From Gnetum montanum (taxonomy: Eukaryota; Streptophyta; Gnetopsida; Gnetales; Gnetaceae): a DNA stretch of 42,605 nt. Positions within the stretch are counted from its first letter, which is position 1; the number at the start of each line of letters is the position of its first letter. The position numbers and the translations under genes are program-made. The notes under the pieces were generated by a model. It saw nothing but the letters and a program-made list of their open reading frames with translations. It did not search any database and had not been told where the DNA came from. Where the stretch lies: the NCBI GenBank assembly GCA_015680685.1, contig MNCI01010394.1, forward strand, positions 69,078 through 111,682, given 5' to 3'. Below, piece after piece: positions 1-11,500 of the stretch.

Positions 1-353
1 GGGGGTGCACGTTAGAATCCAGGGCTTGGGGCTCAACTGTGGCCTTCCAAGACAAAATTGGAGGCGACCAATCAAGCTATGGGATCTAAGGAGGCTCCTC
101 CGAGGGAAGCACCTGCTACATTTTCCATGACTAAGGAAGCGGAGGAGCCAGCCCAGGTGGAGTTAGAGGCTCCTACAGGGGGGTGATGGGCCACCTATTA
201 GGGAGGTGGTGGACCACATTGGGGAAAGGGGCTCAAATTCAAAGGAGCCAATTTTGGTGGAACCAACTTCGGTGGACCTGATTTCACCTGGGCCAATAGG
301 CCCTGCTACGCCTTGTGCTTCGAGGGTTTACAAAAAACATCATTCGGGCAAAC

Positions 354-1020
354 CATGAGAATCCTCTCATGGAATTGCAGGGGGCAGGGTACTCCCTTCA
401 AATGCAATACCCTCAAAGAAATCGTTCGTCGAGCACATTGTGATTTGGTGTGCTTGTAGGAGATGAAGTTGAGACATTCCAAGGGCCATGGCTACATTGG
501 CAAGGGTGGTACATGTATTGCGTTGGTTACCAGGGAAGAGCAAGGGGATTGGCTTTGCTCTCTCAATGGCCTTTCAAGTTGGTGGATGCTTCGGATTGGA
601 GTATCTCAATCTGTCAGCATCAGGTAGGAATCATTATCACAAATTTTTACGGTGTCCAAGAGTGGGAGGCAAGGTATCAAACGCTGCAGACAATGGTTGT
701 GATCATTCTTAACATGCAGAAATGGATTTTGGTGGGGGACTTTAATCAAAGGCTTTACGCCTAGGAGAAGTTCGATGGTGGTCTACGTGATTCGCCGAGG
801 GCCCAGGTGTTCCTGCAATTCTTGGAAGCCCATGGATTGGTGGACATGGAGGTCCAAGGGTGCCAATTCACATAAAGTAATGGCAAGAAAGGAGCTGATC
901 AAGTTCTTACAAAGATTGACAAAGTTTGGGTGGGGTCAGCTTTGCTGTTAGAAAGGGGGATGGTGGTGGTTGGTCAAGAGTGTGTGGCTTCTAACCATAG
1001 GCTATTGTTGTGTCAGGTGG
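354..1020 (+). pseudogene. LINE endonuclease domain (APE-type), broken
   Basis: The frame starting at the ATG at 354 reads MRILSWNCRG, the standard opening of plant L1 endonucleases. It continues to a CL-stop-EMK motif where the family has LQE, so the catalytic Glu codon follows a CAG-to-TAG change. Later pieces, in other frames, include GDFN (near 735) and an SNH motif near 1000 where the family has SDH. In an active element this domain nicks target DNA before reverse transcription. The stops and frameshifts show it is dead. Confidence 0.8.
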
Positions 1021-1507
1021 GGCCTCGAGAGATGGGAGGGTCGACGTTGTTCCAGTTCGAGCGATATTGGTTGAACAAGCCATGGTTGAGGGCATTAGTG
1101 AAGGATATTTGGAAGGATTCCCGTCAGCTCCAGATTCCCAAGAATTCTTAAAACAAGGGCTAATGATGCTCAGGCATAGCATTAGACAGTTACAGGAAGA
1201 AGATAAATACTCATTTAGATTGTGCCAAGGGGAGCTTCTTAGATAGTTAGCAACGATTCAAGGAAAACAAGAGTGAGGACAGGATGGGGAAGAAGCAGAA
1301 GGGGAAGTGCTAGTGGCACTTCACAAGCTGGACCAAGAAGAGGAATTGTACAAGAGGCAACAAAGTAGATCAGCCTAGCTCCAAGAGGGAGATCGCAACT
1401 CTCATTTCTTTTTTGCTACTGCCAGATCTGCGTGGTGCTCTAAGCAGATCAGGTGCCTCAAGGTGGGTGGGCAAGAGGTTGAGGGTACAGAGGCGATGGC
1501 CTAGGCA

Positions 1508-2805
1508 TTGATGGAATATTGGTCAAGTATATGGGGAAGTCAGTCAATTGCGCTAATCACCATTAATGTTGACAAAATTTTGAATGACATGGATAACGAG
1601 GGATTGTTTGCCCCTTTCATGAGGCTGGAGCTTGGAAATGCGTTGGCTTCAATGAAGGAAGGCATAGCATTGAGGCTTGACAAATGGCATGTGGAATTCT
1701 TTAAGGCTTTTATTGATGTTCTAGGAGCTAATCTGTTGGATGTTTTTAATGCGATGTTGTTTTGGGGAAGGTTAGGAGAAAAATTAATTGTTCTTGGGTG
1801 GTGCTCATACCCAAAACAGCCCAACCTTCAACGCTTGTAGATTTCCAGCCGATCGGGGTGTGCAACACCCTACTTAGCTTTTTTTCCAAACTACTAGTGA
1901 ATCGCCTGGGACCCCTTATGCCACGACTGGTGGGGGTGCATCAAGCTAGTTTTGTTAAGGGGAGGCGCATCTAGAACCAAATCATCCTAGTGCAGGAGGT
2001 GTTACACTCACTTCAAGTCAATAAGTATCCAAGTATGTGCCTAAAGCTAGATATTACTAAGGTGTATGATATAGTTGCTTGGCAGGCCCTAAGGAAGATC
2101 ATGCTCCAGAAAGGATTCCACCCACACTTTGTTGATCTCTATATACATATTCAAAAGTCGAGGGCCTTCTCTTTGGATCTTGAGGGGAGGCTCTGGAAGT
2201 TCACTTCTACTGGGAGGGGGTTGCATTAGGGGGACCATCTTTCATCGTTCCTCTTCATTCTGGTAATGGATGTGATGAGAGCTTATTGCATGGACGAACA
2301 AGTTAAAGGGCTGACGGTTGATGGTGTGCAATGTCCGGTGGAGCACTATGTAGATGATACCATCCTGTTTTCACGGGCTACTGTCGCACAAGCACAAGCA
2401 CAAGCACAAGCAGCTAACAAGGCCCTTAAGCGCATGAGGGACAAGATTGGGTTGGAAATTAACCATGGTAAATTGGCAATTCACCTTCTGTATATGGATC
2501 AAGGGGTTTGGGTAAACATTATTCAGACACTAGGGATTCTGCCTGGGTCCTCAGACAATAGATATCTAGGCCTCCCCTTGTTTGATTGGCATAGACGAGG
2601 GGAGAGGGGGGTGGACAACTTCTTCGTGCATTCAAGAAATGCGTGGAAGATGTTGGGGGCGCACTTCACCCTCTTGCACTACCTGTGCAAGGGGTGCTTG
2701 CGCTACATGTGCAAGGGGTGCATGGCCAATCTTCCCCAATGCTTTCTTGTTGTGCTACACAAGCAACGCAAGGGGAACCACTTTGGACTCATTTTGGCAC
2801 TTTAG
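1508..2805 (+). pseudogene. LINE reverse transcriptase domain, broken
   Basis: Several open pieces together cover an RT: finger motifs with VVLIPK and a degraded FRPI (reads FQPIGV) near 1800-1870, a QASFVKGRRI segment near 1945, the palm strand LKLDITKVYD near 2040-2070 (first catalytic Asp), then a degraded G-GDHLS-FLFIL segment, and YVDD near 2350 (second catalytic pair). Most plant L1 elements have F/YADD, so YVDD is slightly unusual. A microsatellite expansion at about 2388-2412 adds Ala-Gln repeats just after YVDD. Stops and at least one frame change separate the pieces. Confidence 0.85.
2386..2413 (+). repeat. (CACAAG)n microsatellite within LINE RT
   Basis: About four tandem copies of a CACAAG hexamer. 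They encode an Ala-Gln run inserted just after the YVDD motif of the LINE reverse transcriptase. Replication slippage in a dead element is the simplest origin. Confidence 0.8.
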
Positions 2806-3180
2806 AGGGTGGCAGGTGGTGCAATGCAAGGGTCACTAGGGCCAGCTATGCATCGTTCAGTGTATAGGCGAAGGTTAAGATGTGCTCTGTCAATGGTGGT
2901 GGACATCTCCTCGGAATCAAAGGAGTTGACAAGGCAAGAGGGAGGAGGTAGCCACACCCCGATGGGGATGTCCGGGGGCGAGTCAAGGGATGCGCAGGGG
3001 GGGCTACAAGTGCACGGTGATGGGGGTGAGACATCTCACCCTCCATAGCCCTAGAGGGATAGGTCCCTAGCTACGCATGCGGTGGCAAAGCTAGCTCTAG
3101 GGGTGTGGATTGGGGCCCACCACTGAGGCATTCCATGGCAGATGCAATGGCATAGGGGGCAGGCTACATAGTGGGAGCTC

Positions 3181-3980
3181 TAGGAGGAAAATGGCAACAA
3201 TGGGAGGAAAAATTCCACCAGGAGAGGGATTAATGCGTGCAACAGCAAGCAAAGGCCATTAGAGAGGCGGTGAAGGAGGAGCAAATCTAAAGGGATCTCA
3301 CAAAGGCGACAATGCAGTACGAGTTGGAGGCAGAGCTTTGGGAGAGCATTCAGAAGGAGCTGAAGGAAGAGGCCAAGTGAAGAGAGGAGCAAGAAAGGGA
3401 GGCTAAGGCATGTCGTTTGCAAGAAGAGCAAGAGCAGGCCCAAATCTAGAAATAGCTAGATTGGGCATATGCAAAGGGGGCATAAACCTGGCTACACCAA
3501 GGCCATTGCCCTTACATTATTCTAGATATCGGCTAAAATGCACCTTGGTCAACGTTGCGGCAACACATTAGCAAGGAAGGAAAGAATCTATACTCTAATG
3601 GCTAGGGGGACGCTATGCTGAAGGCAAAAGCCTTCCACAACTTTCAACAAGCAACAGCGTTTGTGGATACCGAACAGCACAAGGTTGTTTTTGATGTCAT
3701 CCATAGGCAAAAAAGGGTCATTTGCACCTGTATGAGGCTGCCATACCGGCTTTGAGCAGTAGGTATGGCGGGGTCCTCTAAAGGCCGAAGTTTTGTCTCC
3801 CCCTCTCTGGAGGGGGGTTCATTTTTTTTGTTCATCTATAATTGTCAGTTTGTTTTGCTGTGGGAGTCGCTGGTGGACATGGCAGGTTTTGTGGTCTACC
3901 TAGGGGATGTTGTTGGGGTACTTTTTGTGGGAGACCCCCACCCTTCCCTTTTTTTAAAGCTCATTTGTAATATTTTATAA
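3181..3980 (+). pseudogene. Broken Glu/Gln/Lys-rich coiled-coil reading frame
   Basis: One plus-strand frame reads as coding-like for about 260 codons despite in-frame stops. Its first 90 or so codons are Glu/Gln/Lys/Arg-rich with heptad-like spacing (pieces such as REAVKEEQ, ESIQKELKEEAK, REEQEREAKA) and would form a coiled coil. The second half ends in a hydrophobic stretch and a short Ile/Leu tail near 3980. Most stops could derive from Gln, Arg or Trp codons by single transitions. I do not recognise the family. It may be the 3' part of the upstream LINE or the gag/ORF1 of another element, which the coiled coil would fit. No intact ORF remains. Confidence 0.4.
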
Positions 3981-4013
3981 ATTTTCCGATTTAACCTCCA
4001 GCCTTTCAAGATG

Positions 4014-4097
4014 CAATATTCCCATCATACAAATGAAAGAAGTAACTATGCATTTCAATATTCCCATCATACAAATGAAAGAAGTAACTATGCATTT
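4014..4097. repeat. Perfect 42-bp tandem duplication
   Basis: Positions 4014-4055 are repeated exactly at 4056-4097. Perfect identity in otherwise decayed DNA suggests a recent duplication or an assembly duplication. Confidence 0.95.
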
Positions 4098-5480
4098 CAA
4101 GTGTATTTTACATGTTATATAAGAACTAGCTCACATCATACAATGTAGAGAGTTACAATTGTTAGGGTTTATTTTTCATAGGACAATTAGCCAATATTTT
4201 TCTCTTTTCAGACATCCAAATTTGAGCAAAGTCTGAAAGTAGGGCCTAAATTTTTAGCAATCAAATATGTGTTTAGGGGAGATTGAGGGTTTGAAAATAA
4301 ATCAGAGATTATAATCCACACAGCTCATGGGAGTTGGGCTTTAACAAGGTTGTGTTTTGTTTTGTTTTGTTTCTTTTTTATTTTCTCTCAATGTAAGGTA
4401 TCTTTCAGGCTTTGCAATAGGCAAAATTTTGGGAACTAGTTTGCCAGCCATTAAAAAAATAATAATAGTAACAGTCCCCCCTTTTTCTTAATTTCTTAGG
4501 CTAAAACAGAGAATAGAAAATCTCTAAATTTTTTTTTTTTTCTCAAAAAGAAAGAAACAAAGAGAAACAAAGGCAGATTCTATGGGTTATGATTGTCATT
4601 TAAAATTTTACCATTATCTAAGAAATCAGAAACAGTAACTGCTAGACAATAACAAATAGGAAGAAAAACCAATGACAGTCTCTATACTAGCATTGTTAAA
4701 GAATCAAAATTCTGATTTTATAGAGTAGAAATCAAACAAAATAGTATGTGCTCATGTGCAATATGGAAAGGAGGAACAACAATAAAATATGATATACACT
4801 AAGTTTGAACACCATGATGGATTAACATGGTTCCAAACTTTGACATCTTCATTAATAAATTTTCCAGCCACTCAAGTTTTCACATTGAGAGAAATTGACG
4901 CTTGGACAAAGGACCATTTAACAATGATTTGGGACATGACAACTCTCTTAGAAGCCACTCAAAACTGACCCAAAAATGATCAACAAAACAGAACATATGT
5001 GCACTTAACAAAAAACACCAAAAATCCTCAATATGTATAGCTTTATTTTTAATATTAAAATAAGTACACAATGGACCCTTTGGCCATCCAATTGTGCTAC
5101 ACCAAGTATTTCCAACCCTGCAGCACATTATAGCCCACACAAGAAGAACACTAGGGTTGGATAAAATGGTGGGAGTTAACACCATCAAACACCTCTAAGA
5201 ACTAAAGCCTTTGTAGCCCACACAAGAGATCACCAGCCTTGGATAGAATGATGGGGGACATTTTTTTTATAAAAATGATCACAAGAAATACCAAGTGCAC
5301 ATGACACAAGAAAATGCTAACTCAAAAGCCCAAAACATGCATACCAAAAATCAGATTCAAGACACATGAGAGACTCCATGCATGACTAACAACTCAAAAG
5401 AAATCCCAAATGTCCTCATGAAATAATCCTCACTTCTCCAAGCCAAGACAACTTCAAACACCTACTAAAACTTTTGTACA
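4098..5480. other. AT-rich non-coding DNA, no gene seen
   Basis: No reading frame here has recognisable protein similarity. An 82-bp-spaced imperfect repeat is visible: a block beginning TAGCCCACACAAGA near 5131 and its relative near 5213, both followed by a TTGGATA-ATG-TGGG stretch. Homopolymer A and T runs are common. The stretch may be the internal part of a decayed LTR element whose promoter lies near 5.86 kb on the minus strand. Confidence 0.6.
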
Positions 5481-5819
5481 AGTGTTTGAAATACACACCT
5501 TTAAAGTTGAACTTGACCAATTTGGGGAGGGAGAAGACACCTCAAAGTTGGGTTGTTGTCTAGCCATTAGCCTTAAAAAATCAGCTTCAAATTGCAGGTC
5601 CAAGGTGTTGCCAAAATCCCTTCACAAAAGCAGAGAAAACAGTCCCTTGAATCAACTAAACAATCCCAAAAGCCTCCAACAACAACAGCAAAATCCACCT
5701 CCCAAGAGCCCACAAAACACTCAAGATAGCCTAAGAGATGGCTGAAACAAACAAAGAACAGCCACTCTCCCTCTCCTCTCCTCAACTCCTCACCCCTCCA
5801 ACTAGCATAGCCTCTCCTT

Positions 5820-5866
5820 CCTTGGCCAAAAGTGAAAATGAGAGCAAACACCCCCTCTATTTATAG
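5820..5866 (-). promoter_or_regulatory. TATA-type promoter candidate, probably in an LTR
   Basis: On the minus strand a TATAAATA box (rc of 5858-5865) sits in a CCTCC-TATAAATA-GAGGG context, followed by a pyrimidine-rich segment where transcription would start about 30 bp downstream (near 5830). The sequence after it (5.8 down to 5.5 kb) is GA/TG-rich leader-like DNA with no long ORF. Position and composition resemble the U3/R junction of a plant LTR, but I could not find the LTR ends or a primer-binding site. Confidence 0.45.
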
Positions 5867-5869
5867 GAG

Positions 5870-6440
5870 GGAGGATAACCTAGGGCTTGGGTAAAAACTT
5901 ATGTACAAAAGTTTAAACAATGGGCAAAGAATTGACAACCCATTTTTCAAAAATCCTTTTTCTATTCATGGCATCATTGCTACTTGATTTGGACAATTAA
6001 GCTCTCATGAGGGAGTAGACATGTGAAATTGACAACACTCAAGAGAGTCACAGGTCCCCTATTAAATGAGTCCTTTGTCCCTTTTTTAACCATTAATATG
6101 AAGTGGTCAATTTGCATATATATAAAATAGATGTCATCATAAGCATGTCATGGAACATACATTACCATCTCATATTGACTTTTCTCATGGCCCTACCTTT
6201 TGCTCCTGTTTTAAATCCCTTTTTATCGTGTTTTAAATCCCTTTTTAGTTTATATGCTACGAGGGTTTCTAGTTTATTTTTGGCCTTTTATCTATTTTCC
6301 ACATTTCCTATAATTGATCTAGAAAAAATCATTGATACTAAACCTTTTGTCCATCCAACATTTTGCACATGCCAAGCTGGTCATAACAAGCACAAACGTG
6401 CCATAACTACCATGCTAAAAATTAATATTTTGATTGAATC
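5870..6440. other. Non-coding, no gene seen
   Basis: AT-rich sequence. A short direct repeat of GTTTTAAATCCCTTTTTA occurs twice at about 6209-6250. No recognised coding content. Confidence 0.5.
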
Positions 6441-6564
6441 AAGGAAAATAGAGTCTCACATGATACCTTTTTAATTGTTTAACATTAAAATTTCAAAATC
6501 TAAAGGAAAATAGAGTCCCACGTGATACCTTTTTAATTGTTTAACATTAAAATCTCAAAATCTA
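6441..6564. repeat. 62-bp tandem duplication
   Basis: A unit beginning AAGGAAAATAGAGT at 6441 repeats at 6503 with only a few transitions (TCTCACATG versus TCCCACGTG; ATTTC versus ATCTC). Confidence 0.9.
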
Positions 6565-7900
6565 GGACTTGAATTGAAGAACTAATTGTAGATCTATACT
6601 CTGTGTAAAGCTGAGTTAGTCCACCAAATTTGAGTACGATTTGTCAACTTTGAATTTTGACGTATTTTAACTAATTAAATATTTAAAAATTTAAAAATTC
6701 TAACTAAACATCAGAAAAAAAACCATGAATCCACATCATGTTGATTTTCTAATATCATTCTAAAATAATGCTAGACTTTGCAATGCTCATTCATTAATTA
6801 TTTATATATATATCAACTTAAAATTATAAAAAAATAAGACAAAACTTGAAATAAATAGTAATCTTGCTTATGTCACCCAAACAAAGTCTTCGTATTACTA
6901 AGAAGTATTAGACACATCTACAAATATATATAAGCTTTAAAATAAATTAAAGTAAGTATTTAATAGACTACTAAGGTCACATGTACAAATGTGGGGCAAC
7001 CCTTTCCTTTTACCTCCAATCTATAACTGTATAGACAGCAAAACTTCATACAAGATAGAGCATGGCCTTTTGTGACTACATTTATTACATACTAAATATA
7101 GAACTGGAACGTCCAGCTTTACCAAATACTAAGGACCGAATACTAAGAGTTACCTTACCTTACCTTACCTTTAATACCTACTTTACCAACATCCTTATTG
7201 CATCCCATACGAAGCATTCATACTCAAATTAATACTAGTAATTTGTACTACATACTAAATCATTACACAACATTAAAGAGGCTCTAATTGTATGTAACTG
7301 TACATTTATTTATAGCTGAATTGGGAGGCCTCTCTCTTTGTATGAACCGTGCGGGATATAACTCAATGTACAAGTACAACGTAACATAAAGTGATCATGA
7401 CCTTAAACATACTTTAAGCCTAAGACATAAAAATAAAAGAGCCTAATTACATACCATGGTCTAAAACATGAAACCTAAGAAAAAGAGATTAAACGTAAAC
7501 AAGTGATGATCATGTCAAACTATATCATGAGTCAAATACAAGAAATTTTTTATCCAACATGTCAAATTTTACAACATTTCAACATATTATTCACATTATC
7601 ACTATAATAAATAATGTATATCACAGCTTTAGTCATAATAAATTATTAATATTCAAGATGATCAAGAAAAGTCTGCTACACATATGTAATGTAAATCAGC
7701 AACTAGCATCAAGGGTGCCACCTTCTAGAATTTTTATCATGTTGAAGCATTATCCTTGAATCAACCAATATTAGTTCCCTAACATTCATCAACATTATGA
7801 CTTTATCTCAACAATATGAAACTAAAACTGAATGTTTACTTACATCCATTGAGACCCTCAGATCTATTGAATAGAGCAATTTCAAAATTCCTCTTAGAAA
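6565..7900. other. AT-rich non-coding, no gene seen
   Basis: Very AT-rich, with a (TTACC)4 microsatellite at 7150-7169. No coding region, RNA gene or transposon end recognised. Because the host methyltransferase gene runs in this direction, this is probably more of its next intron. Confidence 0.5.
7150..7169. repeat. (TTACC)4 microsatellite
   Basis: Four tandem TTACC pentamers. Confidence 0.9.
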
Positions 7901-8020
7901 TTTTTTTTTGATCCATAACGTCATGTTGCCTATCCATAATGCAATGTTTCCCACTGGAATTGAACCTATGACTTCAAGTTTTCATGCTAAGGCTTTTACC
8001 CCTAAACTAACACCTAATTT
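7901..8020 (-). mobile_element. tRNA-derived SINE
   Basis: Read on the minus strand, the head has a Pol III A box (TAGTTTAGGGGTAAAAGC, starting about 8009) and a perfect B box (GGTTCAATTCC, 7966-7956). They are 43 bp apart, the spacing inside a tRNA. A short non-tRNA body follows, then a 9-A tail (the T run at 7901-7909). The arrangement of tRNA-like head, body and A tail defines a SINE. The tRNA part does not fold as a complete modern tRNA gene, so I do not call a tRNA. Target-site duplications were not found. Confidence 0.7.
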
Positions 8021-8422
8021 AGGAGGGTGGATGAAATGATAAATTGCTCACTAATATTAGCTACTATAAAAGTTCCCCAAGCAAGCAAGTAATTAGAGAA
8101 GTGTGAGCCTTTTCATTAATAAGATTTTCTTTTTACTCTTTAAAATAAAGGAAGCATAAGTTAACAACCCAGCAACACTTACGTGGAGGTATCTGTGCAT
8201 CTTGAAAACTGCTCATCAACCATGGTTATATTTTAAACAGGTTTTCTATAAGGAGCTATGCTCATAGATATTAATGACTGGAATTCATGCACCAAAAACT
8301 ATAAAAAGATCTTTACTAAGTTGTACCACTTTAACAAGAAAAATTATAATCAACAATGTCTATGAGATTGTCCAATATAAAAGGAAAAAGATTTAGTTTG
8401 GTTGCACAATACCAGAACATAC
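8021..8422. other. Intronic or flanking sequence, next exon not found
   Basis: Lies just 3' of the last recognisable methyltransferase exon. I searched the minus strand for the expected (N/T)PPY motif exon and found none here or elsewhere below 8423. No other feature seen. Confidence 0.5.
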
Positions 8423-8561
8423 AATTTATCTTTGCAAATCGCTCTAAGAATGCCTCAACTCGCACGATATGTATAAAGGATTGTTCAGTAAATTTTGTGT
8501 GCTCAATGTTTGGCCTTAAAACTTTCTCCACAACCCATGGATCCATTTCAACAAAATGTGC
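8423..8561 (-). CDS. RSMD: RsmD-like exon 6 (last seen)
   Basis: 139 nt, entering in phase 0 after the acceptor GACATGTAG. It encodes AHFVEMDPWVVEKVLRPN and on to a VEAFLERFAKIN end, matching the segment after motif I in plant RsmD proteins. The proposed donor is GTATGT, giving phase 1. It lies 17,032 bp from the preceding exon, yet phase and protein context (SRGCYE then AHFVEMD) fit exactly. Confidence 0.88.
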
Positions 8562-11500
8562 CTACATGTCAAGCATAAGATTAGAGAAAATAGATATAAG
8601 CTTCAACTGATAGATGATTGTACTCCTAAATAGAGGTTTCAGTATATTCTTAAAATATTCTCCTTTTATATAAATGCAAAAATATGCAAAATAACTTCTA
8701 TTTAGTGAGAGAAAATCAGTTTCAGAAAAAACATGCAAGGATTGGCAAATAAAACCATGTGAAAATACACTCTCAAAGAGAATGAGCAAAACAATAATTA
8801 CAATAATCATAAATTTATGCTATGTTACTCTGCCAATGCCAGTCCCAAGCCCGGATACAGAAGGAGGATTAGCATCAAGTTGGCAACAGGCTTAAAACCA
8901 TGATATATCTCAAGGATGAGTTCTTTTTCAGATTTTGCAGATGCCAGGGCATATCCTCCAAAAACGACATGCAACATCATCGCCACATGTTGTGAAAAAT
9001 AGATAAGGGTTCCCACATCAAGGACAGGTGTGGGTAAAGAAGCAAGTCCAGTGGCAGAAATTTTGGATGGCAACCTAAAACATTAGCACTCTCAATAAAA
9101 GACCTCTAAAATTACTAATGCCATGAAAAGACTAAAAATTAACACTATCTTTCTTCAAGAAACAAGATAGAAAGGGAAAAAAGCTAAAGATTTAGGTCAA
9201 GGAACTCTTTTACTCAAGAAAAGAAAATCACCGAAATGGAATGGAAATCTTTGTTGATCAATGTGTTAAAGAGAAAGTGGTACAATTATACTGACATGGC
9301 AATCAAATTATGGGCATCAAACTTATGCTTGGAAATGAGATCATCAACATCATTAATGTATATACTCCACAAATTGGCCTAGGAAATTCCATCAAGCAAG
9401 ATTTTTCAGATTCTATGGATCTGATGCTTTAAGAATTCCCCCAGCAAGAAAGCATATTCATTGGAAGAAATTTTAATGATCATGTTGGATCTAGGAAAAT
9501 GGGATATGATAGGATTCATGGAGGACATGAATTTGAAGAGCATAAAGATATGGGAGATTCACTGCTGCAATTTGCAAGTGCATGTGGCCTTGTAATTGCA
9601 AATACTTATTTCAAGAAGAGGACAAAACATTTAATTACATATAAGAGTGGTATGGATAAAACACAAATTGATTATTTCTTGCTCCACAAAAAAAAAACTG
9701 GGCCATGTGCAAAGACTGTAAACCTAGAGAATGCATTGAAATTCAACATCAACTAATGGTCATGGACTTACTTGGACAAAGCTTCAAAGGTAGCCAAAGA
9801 AAAGGGACTAAATTCATAAAATGGTGGAATTTGAAGGAAAACAACATCACTTTATTCAGAGAACAACTGCTTCAAGAAGGCACATCGAATTGGGATTGTT
9901 TTGCAAATTTAATTTGAGGCCAAATGGAAAGTTGCATTCAAAAAATTGAAAAGAACATTTTGGATGATACAAAAGACAAAAAAATACAGCCCAAAGGAGA
10001 CATGGTGGTGGAGTGATAAAGTGCAACATGTTATCCAAAATTTTTAAAAAAAAAATGTTATAAACAATGGCAAAAAAGTGGTAGCCAAGAAAACAAGTTG
10101 ATTTACAAAATGGCAAAAAAGGAAACAACAGTAGCAATAGCCAAAGCCAAACAAATACCTTGGATAACTTTTATGAAAGATTAAAAACAAAAGAAAGGAG
10201 AAAAATATATTTATAAATTTGCAAAAACTAGAAACAAGAAATGTAAGGACATTGATTATGTTAAATGCATCAAGGAAGCAAATGAAAGAATTCTAGTAAA
10301 AAATAATGAAATTTTGGATAGATAGAAAAATTATCTTCAAAAATTATTAAATAAAGAATTTCCAAGAGAACACATCAAAGAATAAAAACCAAATTTTGGT
10401 TTGGTTAATGAACATTTCTTCCTTGAGGTAAAAAAAGCATTAGCAAAGATGAAAAATGGAAAAGTTGTTGAACCAAATAACATTCCTATAGAAACTTAGA
10501 AAGTATTGGAAGATACAGGAGTTTTTTGGCTAACACAATTATTTAACAAAATTTTAAAGGATGGAGAAATGTCCAAAAATTGGAGAAAAGCCATTGTTTT
10601 TTCCATCTACAAAAATAAATGAGATGTACAACATTCTGCAAACTATAGAGGGATCAAGCTAATAAGCCATACTATGAAGCTTTGGGAGAGAGTCATTGAG
10701 CAAAGCCTTAAACTTGAACTAACAATATTAGAAAATCAATTTGGCTTTGGATTTATGCCAAGGAGATCTACTATAGAGGCTATTTTCTTTATATGAAAAT
10801 TGATGGTGAAATTCAAAAAACATAGAAAAAATCTACATGTGATCTTCATTGACTTGGAAAAAGTATATGACAAAGTACCTAGAGATATTATTTGGTGGGC
10901 CTTGCAGAGAAAATACACACTGATAAATATATAAAAGTAATTCAAGACATATAGAAACGAGCTACCACTAAAATTAGAAAAGCTTGTGGAACAACATCTA
11001 ATTTTCCAATCACATTAGCTCTACATCAAGGCTCTACACTTAGCCCTTACTTATTTGTCATTATTATGGATAAATTAACAAAGGAAACACAAAATGAAAT
11101 CCCTTGGTATATGCTATTTGCAGATGATATTGTGTTGGTGGATATAGTTTGAGAAAATATTACTTCTAAAATGGAAAAGTGAAGACATGCCCTAGAATCA
11201 AAAGGCTTAAAATTTAGCAAAAGTAAGATAAAATATATGGAATGTAATTTCAATAACATAAACACTGGTAAATAAAGGGACAATTCAACGCCAAAAAGTC
11301 CCTCACTACAAATGGTTCCACTACCTAGGATCAATCCTCCAATCAAATGGAGACAAGCTAATGGTGTTCTTTGTGACAAAGGAATACTAATAAAACTAAA
11401 GGGAAAATTTTACAGGACAACAATCAGGTCTGCTATCTTATATGGTGCTAAATGTTGGGCATTATAAAAGAGGAATGAATAACAAATGAATGTAGCAAAA

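Larger units (their letters stand above)
1..2870 (+). mobile_element. L1-type LINE remnant (non-LTR retrotransposon)
   Basis: Degenerate plus-strand LINE entering from the left edge. In order it shows an APE-type endonuclease region (from about 354) and a reverse transcriptase region (about 1508-2805). Stops and frame changes interrupt both, so it cannot encode a working protein. The order and the RT motifs fit plant L1 elements. Its RT active-site neighbourhood (EHYVDD followed by a KALKRM...IGLEIN helix) resembles the antisense LINE at 22.3-24.5 kb, so the two probably belong to one family. Positions 1-350 may be the end of ORF1 or a linker but are too broken to assign. The 3' end is uncertain: RT homology fades near 2.8 kb and no poly(A) tail is visible. 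Confidence 0.85.

Noticed and set aside
4880-5188. 102-codon minus-strand ORF
   Set aside because: No domain, low-complexity flanks, and located where a decayed LTR element is more likely.
8160-8215. Possible minus-strand exon ending at a perfect GTAAGT
   Set aside because: Upstream frames are closed between plausible acceptors and the protein does not match the expected RsmD segment.
8825-9073. 82-codon minus-strand ORF in intron 5
   Set aside because: It is antisense to the 5' region of the RTE LINE, inside the TSD-bounded insertion, and has no recognisable domain.
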